Notes: generated by a model not told the origin, from the sequence alone. A DNA stretch of 64,000 nt from Amaurobius ferox (GCA_951213105.1 OX578144.1:86503015-86567014); one strand, 5' to 3'. Positions 22,678-34,151 are shown, numbered from the stretch's first letter. Program-made: numbers and translations.

Positions 22678-24037
22678 ACCTTTGTAACCTAACTCATGAT
22701 TGTAAAAATTACAACATCATAAAGGAATCATCAGAATTGAGTGAAATTTCTTCCACAATGGACCTGTATTGATATAAACAAACGATTAAATTTACTAAGC
22801 AAAACAACAATGTTACATGTCGATAATAAGTATTTCGTGAAGCCACCATGCTCTGAAATATGAGCTTCTATACGATTTGGCATCGAATCAAACATATTTT
22901 GAGTTTATACCTAGGGAAGAGCAATGTGGATTGCTTCTAACGGAACCCAAAGTTCAGCTGTATTAGCTACAGGACGAGCATCACGAGCGAGACGCCGACC
23001 GACGAAATCCCATACATGTCCAATAGGCAATATATCCGGAGAATAAGCAGGTCAAGGAAGAAGCTGTATCTATTGTGTTAAAAAGAAATCTTGAACATCC
23101 CTAGCAATATGTGGACTAGCTTTTTCCTGTTGAAGTACAGCTCCAGGAATGCGTTGAAGGAAGGGTACGACTTCTAGCTCCACAACTTCTCTGATGTACC
23201 GGTTGCTGCTGAGTTTACCCACAATTCTTAGCAACTGAAATCATCCAAATAACTCAAAGGTGCCCTAGACCATCACACTTGGCATTCGTCCAGTATGACG
23301 TTGGATACCGCACTCCGGAAGGTGGCATTCACCGTTATAGTGTTTAACGTGAATGAGGTCATAACTATACTAAAAAGAAAGGCGGTATTCATCGGAAAAT
23401 ACGTTCTGTTGATAATTGATACTCCAGTGTCTATATGGATGAGCCCATAGCCGCAGGCGTCGATGGTTTTGCGTCAGGAGAATCCTGTGCAAAGGAATTT
23501 TTACACGCAATCCACGGTGCAGCAGACGCCGACGAATTGTTGAAGCAGACAATGACACGTCTGTAGCAGTGCTCTAACTTTTAGCCAACTGTCGAGAAGA
23601 AACTGTACGGTCCATCACTTCCATGCTGATGAGCCGTTTATCATTCCGTGTTGACGTAACATTTCGTTGTCCACTGCCGGATTTGAGACTCCATACAAGC
23701 TGCTATTGCACGATAAAAACTACCTTCACCAAGGCCGATTATTGGCCTCCGTTCAAACTGTATAACTTTCTCACATGGCGCCCTCTGTCGTCGTGGAAGC
23801 ATGGTGACATTTCATTAAATATTTACCACTGGCAAACAACTATAGACTAGTGACTTTTCAGTGACCCATTACAGTTCTCTATTTATACCGCTAAAACAGC
23901 AGTTCAGAGGGCGCCACTCGGGTGGTGACTCTGAAATTCCAATCAGCACATCCTAATTTGCATTTGTTGCAAGTTTCAGCTGCATTGCGTGATTCCATCG
24001 TGGTGTTTCAATTTTTACAAACATGAGTTTACAACTG
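22678..24037 (-). mobile_element. Tc1-like (Tcb1-type) DNA transposon
   Basis: The right end, read inwards on the minus strand, is CAGTTGTAAACTCATGTTTG followed by TAAAAATT. The left end has the matching AACTCATGATTGTAAAAATT (22691-22710). Further matching phrases (GGAATCA, TGAAATTTC) extend the TIRs to roughly 60 bp. TA occurs at 24038-24039. The left border (about 22678) is less sure because of a small difference. The ~1.36-kb length with a single transposase is usual for Tc1. Confidence 0.82.
22817..23802 (-). pseudogene. Tc1-like transposase, catalytically dead
   Basis: Start MLPRRQRAPCEKVIQFERR (ATG at 23802) matches the Tc1-type N-terminus. The paired DNA-binding region includes 'TDVSLSASTIRRRLLHRGL'. 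The catalytic core has 'NVFSDEYRL' (first Asp kept), 'VLQQEKASPHIARDV', where the family has QQDNARPH (second Asp replaced by Glu), and 'PAYSPDILPIGHVWDFVG', where the family has PIEHVW (third acidic residue replaced by Gly). The C-terminus 'FDSMPNRIEAHISEHGGF' is recognisable. Stops occur at several positions (for example before 'STATDVS' and in 'LTQ*IQLLP*PAYSPD') and a frameshift precedes the C-terminus. Confidence 0.9.
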
Positions 24038-24309
24038 TAACGCATTTAAAATATAGAAAAACTTAAAATCAAAAGAATGTAGGCCTCTGGCTAAACACAC
24101 TGAAGTCGTTGCATACGAGCTTGGTGTAATAGCCAACCAGCTGGTTAAATGCGCAACTTTTAGCATCAACAAGATATAGAGACTAGACCAAAGCCCGTAG
24201 CTAAATATTCGTCACTTGTCTGACGTCAACAGGCAAGTAATGTGCTAATCGCGGACGACACAATGTATAGCATATGCAAATCCATATGCGAATTCTGAAA
24301 CAAGAATAT

Positions 24310-25400
24310 ATATATACTAATTACCAAGGGCTCGTCTGTCTGTTTGTCTGTCCGTGTGTCACGCTGTTTTAGGCACTAGCCGAATAGATAGAGACTTGCA
24401 GTTTGCTACATGGGTCGATCATTCGATAACGCCCCCCCCCCCTGGAAAAATCTTATTTTCCGAATATGTTCTTAAAAGAGGGTGCTCCACACCAAAATGT
24501 TCGAAATGCGAAATAATAGGAGAGTATACTTTGCGATAAGATAGAAACATAAAATATGGTGTATGAGTACATAGTTCAAAAGGAAAAAAATGTGCAGATT
24601 TTCAATATTTGCTACTTTACGGGGTGCCGCTCGCCGAAATGTTCGATTTGCCGAATTCAAATTGTTATAGAGGCTTGATATTTGGTATATGGGACAATCA
24701 TCTGATAGAAAACACAAGAATAGAGTTTTACAAACATGTTAATTTAAGGGGGAAGCTACTCCACACGAGGACGTTCGAAAAGTAAAATGATAGAAAACAT
24801 ATGCTTCGCGATGAAATAGAAACTTCAAATTTGGTCTACAGATGGATAGTTCAAAAGAAAGAAAGTGTGCAACAGATAATTTCCAATATTTGTAATGTTT
24901 TCGAAAAGTTAAATGATAGAAAAACATGTTTTGCGATCAGATAGATACTTTAAATTTGGTGTATGAGTATATCGTTCGATTGAAAAAAGGAGTAAAAATT
25001 CAGATTTCCAATATTTGCTACTTAAGGGGGTGTTACACACTAAAATGTTTGATTTGTCAATAAAAGGAAAACACTTGCTTTGAACTTTGATGGAGGCTTG
25101 AAATTTGGTATGTGGGCTAAACATTTGAAAAAAAAAATAGACGAATAGAGTTTCTCATAATTATTCATTTAAGAGGGTTCTCCATATAAAAAGGGTTCCA
25201 AAGGTGAAAGTATAACATTACATGATTTAGTATGAGATAGATACTTCAAATTTCATGTACGGGTAGATAGTTCGAAAGGAAGACAGTAATCAATTTCAGT
25301 TTCCCAATATTTTCTTCTTCAGAGGATTCCAGACACCAAAATTTTCGGTTTTCCGAGTAAATGTGAAAAGCGAATTATTCAAAATTGTACGTTATTCGGG
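24310..25400 (+). repeat. degenerate tandem array of ~150-250-bp units after a GTCT tract
   Basis: It opens with a (GTCT)n-like tract (about 24330-24356) and a C10 run (24432). It continues with diverged units sharing 'GGGGGTGCTCCACACCAAAATGTTCGAAATG', 'GCGATAAGATAGAAAC', 'TTTGGTGTATGAGTA', 'TAGTTCAAAAGGAAA' and 'TTTCCAATATTTGCTACTT'. At least five partial units can be picked out, with phase changes. Small minus-strand frames here follow the repeats. This may be the body of another non-coding repeat family. Confidence 0.7.
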
Positions 25401-25591
25401 GTTTGCATATTGTGGGTTCGTTGATTCTCAACAGGTTTTTTTCTAGTTATTATACATGAAGTTACTAAACTAAATATAACAAAATCATATATTTTTTCAA
25501 ATATAAAGTTAAAAAAATCAAGTAAAAGCATTTAAGTCGCTACATGACTCCAACTCCCCATCTCAGACAGGGAGACGAAATTCCCCTCTTT

Positions 25592-26872
25592 TTAACACTT
25601 TACAACATAATTGAAAAGTGTTTATTACTTTGTTTATTCAGTATGTTTGTCTGTCTGTCTGTCCGTCCGTTAGCACGACAACTGCCGTAAAAATGAGTTT
25701 ATCAAATTGGAATTTTAGCATGTTGTTCAGGCAGTCTATGGGACCTATGGGAATATAAATCAATAATAATATCACCCAATTAGTTTTGTATAGAACCTGG
25801 GTTGAAAAAATGAAATACATTGAACCCTATGGGACCTAATTTTTCAAGCATTTTTTAAGCGAATTTAAAATTCACAAATTCCTTCCAAAGTTTTATGAAA
25901 TATTCCAATTATCCCATAAAATATCTAAAACAAAATTCAGTAAAATATAGTCAGTGGTTTTTTTAAATAAAAATTAAAAAAATAATTACACCCTTTAAAT
26001 AGAGAGATCACGTGACCCACTGCAAAATGAAATATGTCATCCATCTTGTATCAAAATCGTGATTTTTATGCTTTTTAATTCATATTTAGTGTTGAATCAG
26101 TCCTAAAACCGTTTTATTTTTACTTGAATTCTGTGCATCAATGTTCTAAAACAATGCAATTACAATATATTTGAGTTTAAATGAGCATCAAACTTTGATT
26201 ATTTCTGCAACGAAGCCTAATTTTTACTTATGAAAAATGTAAACACTAAAATATGCAGAATGAGTTGTATAATAATTGCTGCATTTCTTTAACGCAACAT
26301 TATTTATATCATGGAGTCTACAATATAGTTGATATGAAAGAAACATTCATTGATTTTAGACAAAGAAGACGACTTTTTCGATGAAGTTTTAAGCATAGAG
26401 TTAAATTACTTGTACCTCCATGGTTTAAAGTTTTTATATGAAATAAACTACAATAGTATTGTAATGAATGAAAGCGATTTAAAAAAATTATGAATGAAAT
26501 GCTGCTCTTATTTAGAGGCGATTTATCTTTCGATGACGTCATTTGAAAAAAATTAATTTGTTTTCGATGAAGTTTTCAAATATAATAAATTATTGTAGTA
26601 TCATGATAATTTTAAAAATATTACCGATTAATGTATCGCATTTTAGAGATGTTTAAACCAGGCAATGTTTATTTCAATGCCGTCATTTGAATGAAGTTCA
26701 TTTTCTTCGATGAAGTTTAAAGTTTTCAAATATAATAAATTCATAGTATTGTGATAATTTTTAAAATATTACCGAGGAATGTACCGAATTTTAGAGATGT
26801 TTATATAAAATTGCATTGAAGTTGGAAAGTGTTTCATAATCAATGCTTTATGCATGATTGATCTTTCTTGTT
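25592..26872 (-). repeat. R1 family copy B, full length
   Basis: The hairpin end is at 25596-25620 (CACTTTACAAC / TTGAAAAGTG), preceded by TTAA, then a GTCTGTCTGTCTGTCCGTCC tract. The body matches copies A, C and D in reverse. Near the other end two ~145-bp subrepeats contain TTCGATGAAGTTT, AATATAATAAATT and ATTTTAGAGATGTTTA. The outer end finishes ATGATTGATCTTTCTTGTT (26872), shared with copies C and D. There is no coding capacity. Confidence 0.88.
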
Positions 26873-26921
26873 CCATATCTGGTGAATACAAGTTTCTGGA
26901 AAGGCGGAACAGATAGTACTG

Positions 26922-27036
26922 GATATGATACGCCCTCGCAGATTAATATGATATGCCCTTGCCGATTAATATGATAATGCCCTCGAAGATTAATATGATA
27001 TGTCCTCGCAGATTAATATGATATGCCCTCGCAGAA
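26922..27036. repeat. 23-bp tandem repeat between two R1 copies
   Basis: About five units of the type CCCTCGCAGATTAATATGAT plus ATG stand in tandem between R1 copies B and C, with single-base variants. Non-coding. Confidence 0.9.
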
Positions 27037-27051
27037 AGGAACATGCAATTA

Positions 27052-27994
27052 TTAACACTTTCCAGCATAGTTGAAAAGTGTTTATGACTTTGGTCATTCT
27101 ATGTGTCTGTTTGAACGATAACTACCATAAAAATGAGTTTATCAAAAATATGTTTTAGCATGTTGTTGAGATGGTCTGTGGAATATATGGGAACAAAAAT
27201 AAATAACATCACCCAATTATACATTCTGATTTAACCCGGGTGGGAAAAATGAAATACATTGAATCTTATGGGGCATAGTTTTTCAAATGTTTTTTAATTG
27301 AAGTTAAAATTAGCAAATTACTTCCAAAATTTTAAGAAATATTTATATTGTCACATAAAATGTGTAAAAAAAAATTCAGCAAAATATGTTAGGTATTTTT
27401 TAAAATAAAAATTGAAATAATAATTACACCCATGATGTATGAGGAGATCACGTGACTCATTGCAAAATAAAATATTGCATTCATTTCTTTCCACTGTGCA
27501 AAAATCGTGATACTTATGAGATATATTTAACGTTGCATTCTTGATAAAAATGCTTCATTTTTGCTTAATGTATGTGTATATAAATTCTGTGGCAGCTCAT
27601 TTAGAATATTTTTGATTTTAAATGATCACTAAACGTTGATGATTTCTACAACAAAGCCTAATTTCAACTTGTTCAGACTGTAAACAAATCAAGCAATTAT
27701 AGGGTGAGTTGTATAAGAATTGCTGATTTTTTTTCACTCAAGATTATTTAGCGTTGCTGTTTGGAATGCAAGTGATATGAATGAAATATTCATTGATTTT
27801 CCATAGAGAGGCAGACGATTTATATTTTGATGAAGTTTTAAGCTTTCATATATAATAAATTACTGTAGTACTGTGATAATTTAAAAAATATCAGCGTTGA
27901 ATATATCACATTTTAGAGATGTTTAAATAAAATCGAATTTCAGTTGAAAAGTGCTTCATAATCCATGCTTTATACATGATTGTTCTTTCTTGTT
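27052..27994 (-). repeat. R1 family copy C, internally shortened
   Basis: Same orientation as copy B. TTAA then hairpin 27056-27080 (CACTTTCCAGC / GTTGAAAAGTG), with only a remnant of the GTCT tract. One subrepeat is present instead of two, so the copy is about 340 bp shorter. It ends TTGTTCTTTCTTGTTTAATA like copy B. The 23-bp array separates the two copies. Confidence 0.85.
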
Positions 27995-27999
27995 TAATA

Positions 28000-29155
28000 A
28001 TTATGAAGACTCATGACAAACATTTCACATTTATCCTTTAATTTAATGCAATATACTTTTATGCAGTATACTTCATGCATCTTTTAATGCAATATACTTA
28101 ATGCAATATACACCTTTTTTTATTTGAGATTATAAACGGGATTCAAGCTCTTAATACATTAGATTCCCTTTGGGTAGTTAGTTTAATGTTTAATAATAAT
28201 TTACAAACATACTAATTGCTCTCCTTTAATCATTGAAAATCTTCATTAACTTCGGGGATTAGGCTGCTGTTTAGATTGCTATTAATCCTAAATAAAATAT
28301 GTTCTGTATCCTAAATTTATTCAATACCATTGTTCTACTATTAAACGATTAAATTCCGTTTAAACTTGCTTAATATTTCCATTTCCTACATTTTGAAATA
28401 CACTTAAATTTTTTAATTACTTTTCAAACAATTGTTATTAATTATATTCCATATGTCTACTCTTGTGATTTAATGAGATATACTAGTAATGCAGGAATTT
28501 TTACAAAATTTAATTAAAATTTGCATTGCATGTTGCTAATTAAAATTTGTATTAGTATCGTAGAAAATCTGGTAAATTTTATGAAATAAATTCAGTAATG
28601 TTGAAGCAAATAATTATAAATATTGTATAGAATATCCATTGTATGCAGTTAAAATACGTTTGTATAAATATTGTAAATAATTCGGCTTTTTATACACGAA
28701 TTCAATGATATACAAGTGCTATTATCATGAAAATATTGAAAAACAATTGCGCACTCAAATAATAATCCAACTATATCAGTTTGCCCAGCCAATTCTATAA
28801 TTGTTCTACTGATACACTACAACTATGCTCTACTAACGAAACTGCATTCTAAATTAAAAATAGATCTTAATTCCCCTTCCTCTTCTTCCGCTTTATAAAA
28901 TATCCTTATCTGTACGCCTCAATTCCTTATCTGTAAGCTTCACTCAATTCTCTGCAATTCATTGGACAATACTCTATATGATTTGGACACTGTTGACATA
29001 TATTATATAAAATTAAGTAATACATCAAAATTCGGGTTTTGTTACGTTACAATGATCTTCTACACCGAACAACAACGCAAATCGAAGTATTAGAGTACCT
29101 AGAAACTTAGTCGACAGAATAATTATTGATACAATTTTTTAAATACATTTTAAAA
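28000..29155. other. very AT-rich DNA without gene
   Basis: Only a short repeat of TTAATGCAATATACTT type (28050-28110) and pyrimidine-rich CTTCCTCTTCTTCC (28877) stand out. No coding signal. Confidence 0.5.
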
Positions 29156-29158
29156 AAA

Positions 29159-30072
29159 TCTGATGTGGACAGCACATGACTTTCCTTATATAATGCAATG
29201 AATTTACTCCTTTTAAAGTTAAAAAAATGTTATTCTTATAGTAGGTACTTATATTCTTTCCAAGATATTGAATTTTCTTCAATTAGTCGTAATTTTTATT
29301 GATTTAGAGTCATTTTTATCCATTTGACGAGATTTTTCATTAATTTGGCAAAAGTTAAAAATGTCGCCAAGTTGGCGACATTCCACTAAATTCGTCGCCA
29401 AAATATCGTCAAGCTGTAAGGACGGAGAAATAAGTTATTCTTACAGCAGATAAATGACTATTGGCGTTCAAATACAAAAGGATTACTCAAAGTATTTTTT
29501 CTCGTGAATGGAACGAGTTAGATCAACGAGAATAATGTCACCAAATTTATAGCATGATATTAATATGAAGAGTGGACATGTTTCTTAACAGTCAGTATTT
29601 TTTTTCATTTATGGTATTTTTTCATAAATTTATTTGAGAAATGTGCAATATCTCGAGAACAGTTCATGCTAGCGTTCTTAAGTTTATGTCAATCGTTTCT
29701 AAGGAAAAATTTCATAACAAATCTCTATTTGCGTAACTTTATTAAAGGTTTTGATTTTTTGATGAACTCGAAAATTTAGGGGGTTTTGAACATTCGATTG
29801 TGTTTTAAAACAATAGACTTCCAGCATTGACGGGTTGTGTTTTTGTACCAAATTTCATTCGAATCGCTCCATTCGTTCGTGAGGTATGGTCTCCACAGAC
29901 TCACTGACACACACACACACACAGAGAAAGAGAGAGAGAGAGAGACATCACCTCAAAAATTTTCGATTCGTGATCAGAGATGCTTGAAACGTGCTCTCTC
30001 GTCGAAAACTCCAATTCGAATTTTCGACCCCGTCACAATACTTTCCTTATACAGTATGTATATAAGGAAAGT
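29159..30072 (+). repeat. R2 family copy b, full length
   Basis: Starts TCTGATGTGGACAGCACATG then ACTTTCCTTATATA. Ends in the hairpin 30040-30072 (ACTTTCCTTATACAG..TATATAAGGAAAGT). The microsatellite is a mixed (AC)n/(GA)n tract at 29909-29944. It contains the same internal inverted phrases (GTCGCCAAGTTGGCGACATT at about 29362) as the other copies. Confidence 0.9.
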
Positions 30073-32776
30073 AAAAATTATCTCCCTATCATCTCTGAAT
30101 CAAAATTTTTCAATAAAATTAATTTTACTTTAAGAGATCCATCAACTCTCGAAATAGACAAAAAACATTCGCATGACCAGCCTTCTCTCTTTTTATTGAG
30201 ATACTGAGATGAGATAATTTTCATCTGTATTTGAAGTAAGTCTTACACTATGCTCTAAAAGTGTGACTTTCTATATATGTTTAATTCTAATGAAACAAGA
30301 AGTCTTGTACCATTTCAGGAAACGCAATCTTCTTGAATAATCGGTTATAAATGATTTTATCTTTTTACATTTATCTGATATATAACAGAAATATGACGTA
30401 GTTTTTTATCAGAAATATTTTTAAAAAAATCTTCATCCTACAATGTTGGTTAAGTAAACTATTTAATAAAGTATTTGTTGAAGTAAAAATTCGTTGTATT
30501 TTTCCTTGCTTGTTTTCAATAATTTTTTCATTAGAAATTATTATAATGATTATCCATATATATCATTAAAATAAATTATGTACTATTAGTGACTCATGCA
30601 AACAGAAACCGCGCAAAGAGGAAACTGCAAAACTTAGACTAAAGCTCTTATTGCTGATAAAGCTCTTATTTGCTCTTAAAGCTCTTAAAGCTCTTATTGC
30701 TGATTCAATGACAGGTTTTGCATAATTTAACGCTCTTCAGCATACAACCAATATTCGGTACCAAGAATAGCAATGAGGCAGTTTGCAATGAATCACAGTA
30801 TCGTATATAGCAAGTTTCTTATATTTATGATTTACTCCTAATATTATTTTATAATCTCAGTCGTCATTTGTTTGTAAAATCTATGCGATTTTTTTATAAG
30901 TTGTTTTACATTAATGCTAAACAATAATGTATAACTTTCACAAATATATTATTTTCCAAATGTTATATGTATTCAATTTCCAAATTAATCGACAAAAACT
31001 AAAGGTAAAAAATTACAAAATGTAAAGTACTGTTATGTAAGTATTTTAAAATCAATTAGTGTAAGTATATTATTGTTATATGTTTAATCGATATTAGTCA
31101 TTATTTAAACTCTGTAGCTAATCCTAAAACAATACTGGTTTGAAGTTGAAGTGGAAAAGGAACAGGACATGACAATAATTAGTAAGTCACCTTACTTACT
31201 TTGATTCTTGATGCTTAATCCATATCAGATATCCACTAAGCTCAATTTATTGCCAATCTGAAAAATTAGATATTTCAAGGAAAATTAATTTTTTTAAACC
31301 GGAAATGAAAAGTAACCAGAAGTGGCAATCCTTAGAAAACGCCTATTTCCTTTGAAATTTAATGCTGAATCCATATATTTCGTCATCGAAGATGATTCTG
31401 ATCCTGATATCAATAGTTGATTCTGTCAAATACATTCGTCAAAATTTTAGTGAAATCTAGACAAATTTAATTGCCACCTCTAAAAGAAAACTGAATGGCT
31501 CTGCAATTCTAGCTACATCCATTGTATTACTAATGTTAAAGTATTGTTTACTGTAACGTATTTAAGAAAATAATAGGTAACAGGCATATATTTGGACATT
31601 AATGCAATAAAATAAGTTTTAGAAAAAATTATTTACTAAATCAGAATAAGAAAAATACATAAAATTAATACTTCCACAAAATACTAATTAGCATTTTTTA
31701 TGTTATGTCATGGAAGACAAAATAATTTTGAAATACATTTATCATCGCATTATTACGAAACAAATGTCTTCCAGAAATTCTTTAATAAAATACAAGTCAT
31801 AAGAATCTCTAACGGTGGCATGAACAAACCAAACACTATCTAAGCTTGCTAAAAGTATTTTATTTCATTTTTCCACAAAATTCCCCACAATGAAATCCGG
31901 ATAACGCATGAATAAATTTGATTGTTCTTAGTTCGGGACACTTTTGGATATTTATTTGTCAGATATTTCTTAGATATCTTTATGCTTTGATAAATAATGC
32001 GAATTTTCTGAGTCAGCGAATCTTATGGGAAAATATTTTTAAATATCTTGGTATGGTTCATTCACTAAAGCATTTTCCAGTACGGCGTATTAAGGTTAAA
32101 TATTGTATGTGTGGGAATTTATTTTATGGATTGATAGGTATTTTCAAAAGAGAAAGAAAAGGGATAAAAATGGTTAATGTCGTAATAACTTTATTTCTAT
32201 GTAATTATGGCTTTTTTAGTTACTTTGTTTCATAGTTCAGCAGGATTAATTCCTGTTTTCACTACTTATTTTGCCTATTTTCAATTTATTTTTCTTCATT
32301 GGATTTTGTTTTACAGCTCCTATAAGTGTATAATTTTACTTCTGCTACTGTTTCAGTAGATTTACTGACTGATTAGTTTCTACTAATAGTTCTGCAAACT
32401 GTTCCAATTCCACCTTTGTTCCTTTTTATTCATTCTCATTTCAACGTCTAACTCCGCAAATAGTATGAGGTCACTTACGGTTGACCTCCCGTGACAAAAA
32501 TAGGTCGTAATTGAGCCAGATATGTCGTTAAAATACGCCTCGAAAAGTAATTCTGTTAGCATATTCGTAAAGAGCATTGAGTCCAATTCAGGTACTGAGC
32601 AATATATCGTCTGCACCCGACGGTCCCCTCGCTCCCCGTCCGATAGAAGATGATGCAATATATCTGGGTGTGCCTCTTTGACAATATTTCTGGGACAATA
32701 AATTGTTTAATTGAAAAAAAGTCCATATTAAAAAAATGGTGAGTAACTATGTTACTCGTTATAGACTGATATTAAA
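30073..32776. other. AT-rich DNA without recognisable gene
   Basis: A small array of AAAGCTCTTATTGCTGAT units lies at 30635-30712. The frame at 31918-32235 (105 codons) and the minus-strand frame at 32383-32658 (91 codons) have no domain I recognise. The latter lies in slightly less AT-rich DNA and ends in Glu/Lys/Arg-rich sequence. Confidence 0.45.
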
Positions 32777-32857
32777 CATAGCTATACGCAAAATCAAACA
32801 CACATCCATAACAGAAGGTATTTATTTCACTTCCTTAAGACGTACAAAAGTTTAAAA

Positions 32858-32903
32858 CAGGCCATAGCGCTTTCGAGCATAAGTATGCTCTTCATCAGTG
32901 GCT
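32858..32903 (-). ncRNA. hammerhead ribozyme motif, left arm, intact core
   Basis: Read on the minus strand: stem I 5' arm GTAGCCA; core CTGATGA (C3-U4-G5-A6-N7-G8-A9); stem II GAGCAT-loop-ATGCTC; GAAA; a four-base self-complementary GCGC as stem III; UA before the cleavage site; then TGGC closing stem I. Every core residue required of a hammerhead is present. The very short palindromic stem III suggests activity as a dimer, as described for minimal hammerheads of Penelope-like elements. Confidence 0.78.
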
Positions 32904-33011
32904 ACACGGAAATAAAGTTTGAATCGTTCATATATAGACCAGATATAGCGACAAAATTTGCATAAATGCAATCCACAAAAGAATCTACGTCTAGATAAGG
33001 ATAACCCTTTA

Positions 33012-33371
33012 TTATCTGGGGTGTATGTTGTTCCCCTGTTGTCCTCCGATGGTAATTTTAAATTTTACATTGGAAGTACTAAACGCACCGTTGGCATCCG
33101 TTTAGCAGAACATGCTCGGGATGTCAGGGATAGCAAACTTTCTACGGCTCTTGCTCAATTTGTTGTTAAAGATAATTTTCAGCCTCTTTTTGAAAAGACT
33201 TTCCATTTGATTCGGTGTAATAACCCTCGTGATATTCTCCTTTTTGAATCCATTTTTATTTATAATTACCGTGAGTCCGTTTGTAATTTTGACCCTGTTA
33301 TGAATTTGAGTTACGCTTGGCGACTCATTCTCGACTCCATGCAATTCAAGTCTCTGCAAATTTATCTTTGA
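33012..33371 (+). CDS. GIY-YIG endonuclease end of Penelope-like ORF
   Basis: This is the C-terminal endonuclease of Penelope-like elements, which nicks target DNA for integration. 'GVYVVPLLSSDGNFKFYIGS' contains the GIY (GVY) and YIG motifs, followed by 'TKRTVGIRLAEHARD' with the catalytic-type Arg and conserved His. 'DILLFESIFIYNYRE' carries the conserved Glu, and 'NFDPVMNLSYAWRLI' ends the domain. The frame is intact for about 120 codons to the stop at 33371. An ATG upstream at 32958 lies in the inverted arm and only makes a chimeric start. The RT domain that should precede it is absent, so this is a fragment without its own promoter or start. Confidence 0.85.
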   Translation, partial: LSGVYVVPLLSSDGNFKFYIGSTKRTVGIRLAEHARDVRDSKLSTALAQFVVKDNFQPLFEKTFHLIRCNNPRDILLFESIFIYNYRESVCNFDPVMNLSYAWRLILDSMQFKSLQIYL

Positions 33372-33594
33372 CGTCTTCCTCTTTGGGATTATGCTTGATT
33401 GCCACCCCCCCTTTTTTCGATTTCTGTAATTGAATTGCAATTTAATATGCTGTTATTTTGTTGTAAAAAAAAATTGAAAAATTGTTTACGGTTTATCCTT
33501 ATCTAGACGTAGATTCTTTTGTGGATTGTATTTATGCAAATTTTGTCGCTATATCTGGTCTATATATGAACGATTCAAACTTTATTTCCGTGTA

Positions 33595-33636
33595 GCCACT
33601 GATGAAGAGCATACTTATGCTCGAAAGCACTATGGC
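33595..33636 (+). ncRNA. hammerhead ribozyme motif, right arm, intact core
   Basis: GCCA (33595-33598) pairs with TGGC (33633-33636) as stem I. CTGATGA occupies 33599-33605, stem II GAGCAT/ATGCTC with loop ACTT follows, then GAAA at 33623-33626. GCAC stands in place of the palindromic GCGC of the left arm, then UA before the cleavage point. It lies on the same strand as the endonuclease and downstream of it, so it represents the sense 3' pLTR ribozyme. The G-to-A change weakens the four-base stem III. Confidence 0.75.
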
Positions 33637-33759
33637 CTGTTTTAAACTTTTTTACGTCTTAAGGAAGTGAAATAAAGACCTTCTGTTATGGATGTGTGTT
33701 AGATTTTACTATTTTAACATCAGACGTGATGCCAAATTATTTATAGCTATACGCATAAT

Positions 33760-34150
33760 TTGAATCAGAAAAAGTTTGAAGTGTGTTGCGTGTGACGATA
33801 GTACAAAGTGCATATGAAAATATTTCGATAATTTTAGGTTTTCAAATGTTTTTATATTTTCTGAATTAAACAGTTTCAATAAATAATTAGACTGTAGTCT
33901 ATTTCGTCCAAATACGGCCACAAATAACGAAACGTTAGGATGTAACATTGGCAGTCTCTCTACCCTATTGTTACTTATTTTTATATTTATTTTAAGATAA
34001 TATATATTTATACTCGACGGCTGGCGATTTATGTTCACAAGAGATTCTAAAAACACTGCTGACTCATAGTTTTTGAACCGTATGTGTAAGACACATTCTT
34101 CCGACTGGAAAACGGTATGAATCATAAGAAACATTTGTTTAAAATGTTTT
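33760..34150. other. AT-rich flank; 141-codon frame not supported
   Basis: The longest simple open frame of this area (minus strand 33709-34134) runs from the end of the Penelope-like insert into its flank, across the 13-bp duplication. It has an AT-driven composition (Ile, Leu, Asn, Phe) and no recognisable domain. I treat it as chance. Confidence 0.5.
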
Positions 34151-34151
34151 T

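Larger units (their letters stand above)
32791..33742 (+). mobile_element. 5'-truncated Penelope-like element with inverted 3' ends and hammerhead ribozymes
   Basis: The insert is flanked by a perfect 13-bp duplication, ATAGCTATACGCA (32778-32790 and 33743-33755). A ~205-bp arm at about 32796-33008 is a near-identical inverted copy of about 33485-33700. Between the arms lies only the GIY-YIG endonuclease end of a Penelope-like element; the reverse transcriptase is missing. Both arms contain a hammerhead-ribozyme motif. Penelope-like elements are known to carry hammerheads in their terminal 'pLTR' and to show inverted terminal arrangements and variable-length duplications. Family assignment is from this combination; the exact subfamily is not known to me. 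Confidence 0.85.

Noticed and set aside
25592..26872. R1 as a piggyBac-type MITE because TTAA adjoins the hairpin in all four copies
   Set aside because: The opposite end has no TTAA and no matching terminal inverted repeat; TTAA looks like part of the element. Kept open as an alternative.
24310..27036. possible CRISPR-like or spaced repeat arrays (23-bp units, GTCT tracts)
   Set aside because: Units are directly tandem without unique spacers and the context is eukaryotic.
31918..32235. 105-codon frame
   Set aside because: AT-rich, no domain, no splice signals; chance length for this composition is plausible.
32958..33011. ATG upstream of the GIY-YIG domain as a true start
   Set aside because: This part lies in the inverted arm, so the upstream residues are the antisense of the element's 3' region, not native protein.
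33709..34134. 141-codon minus-strand open frame
   Set aside because: It crosses the border of the Penelope-like insert and the target duplication, has AT-driven composition and no recognisable domain.
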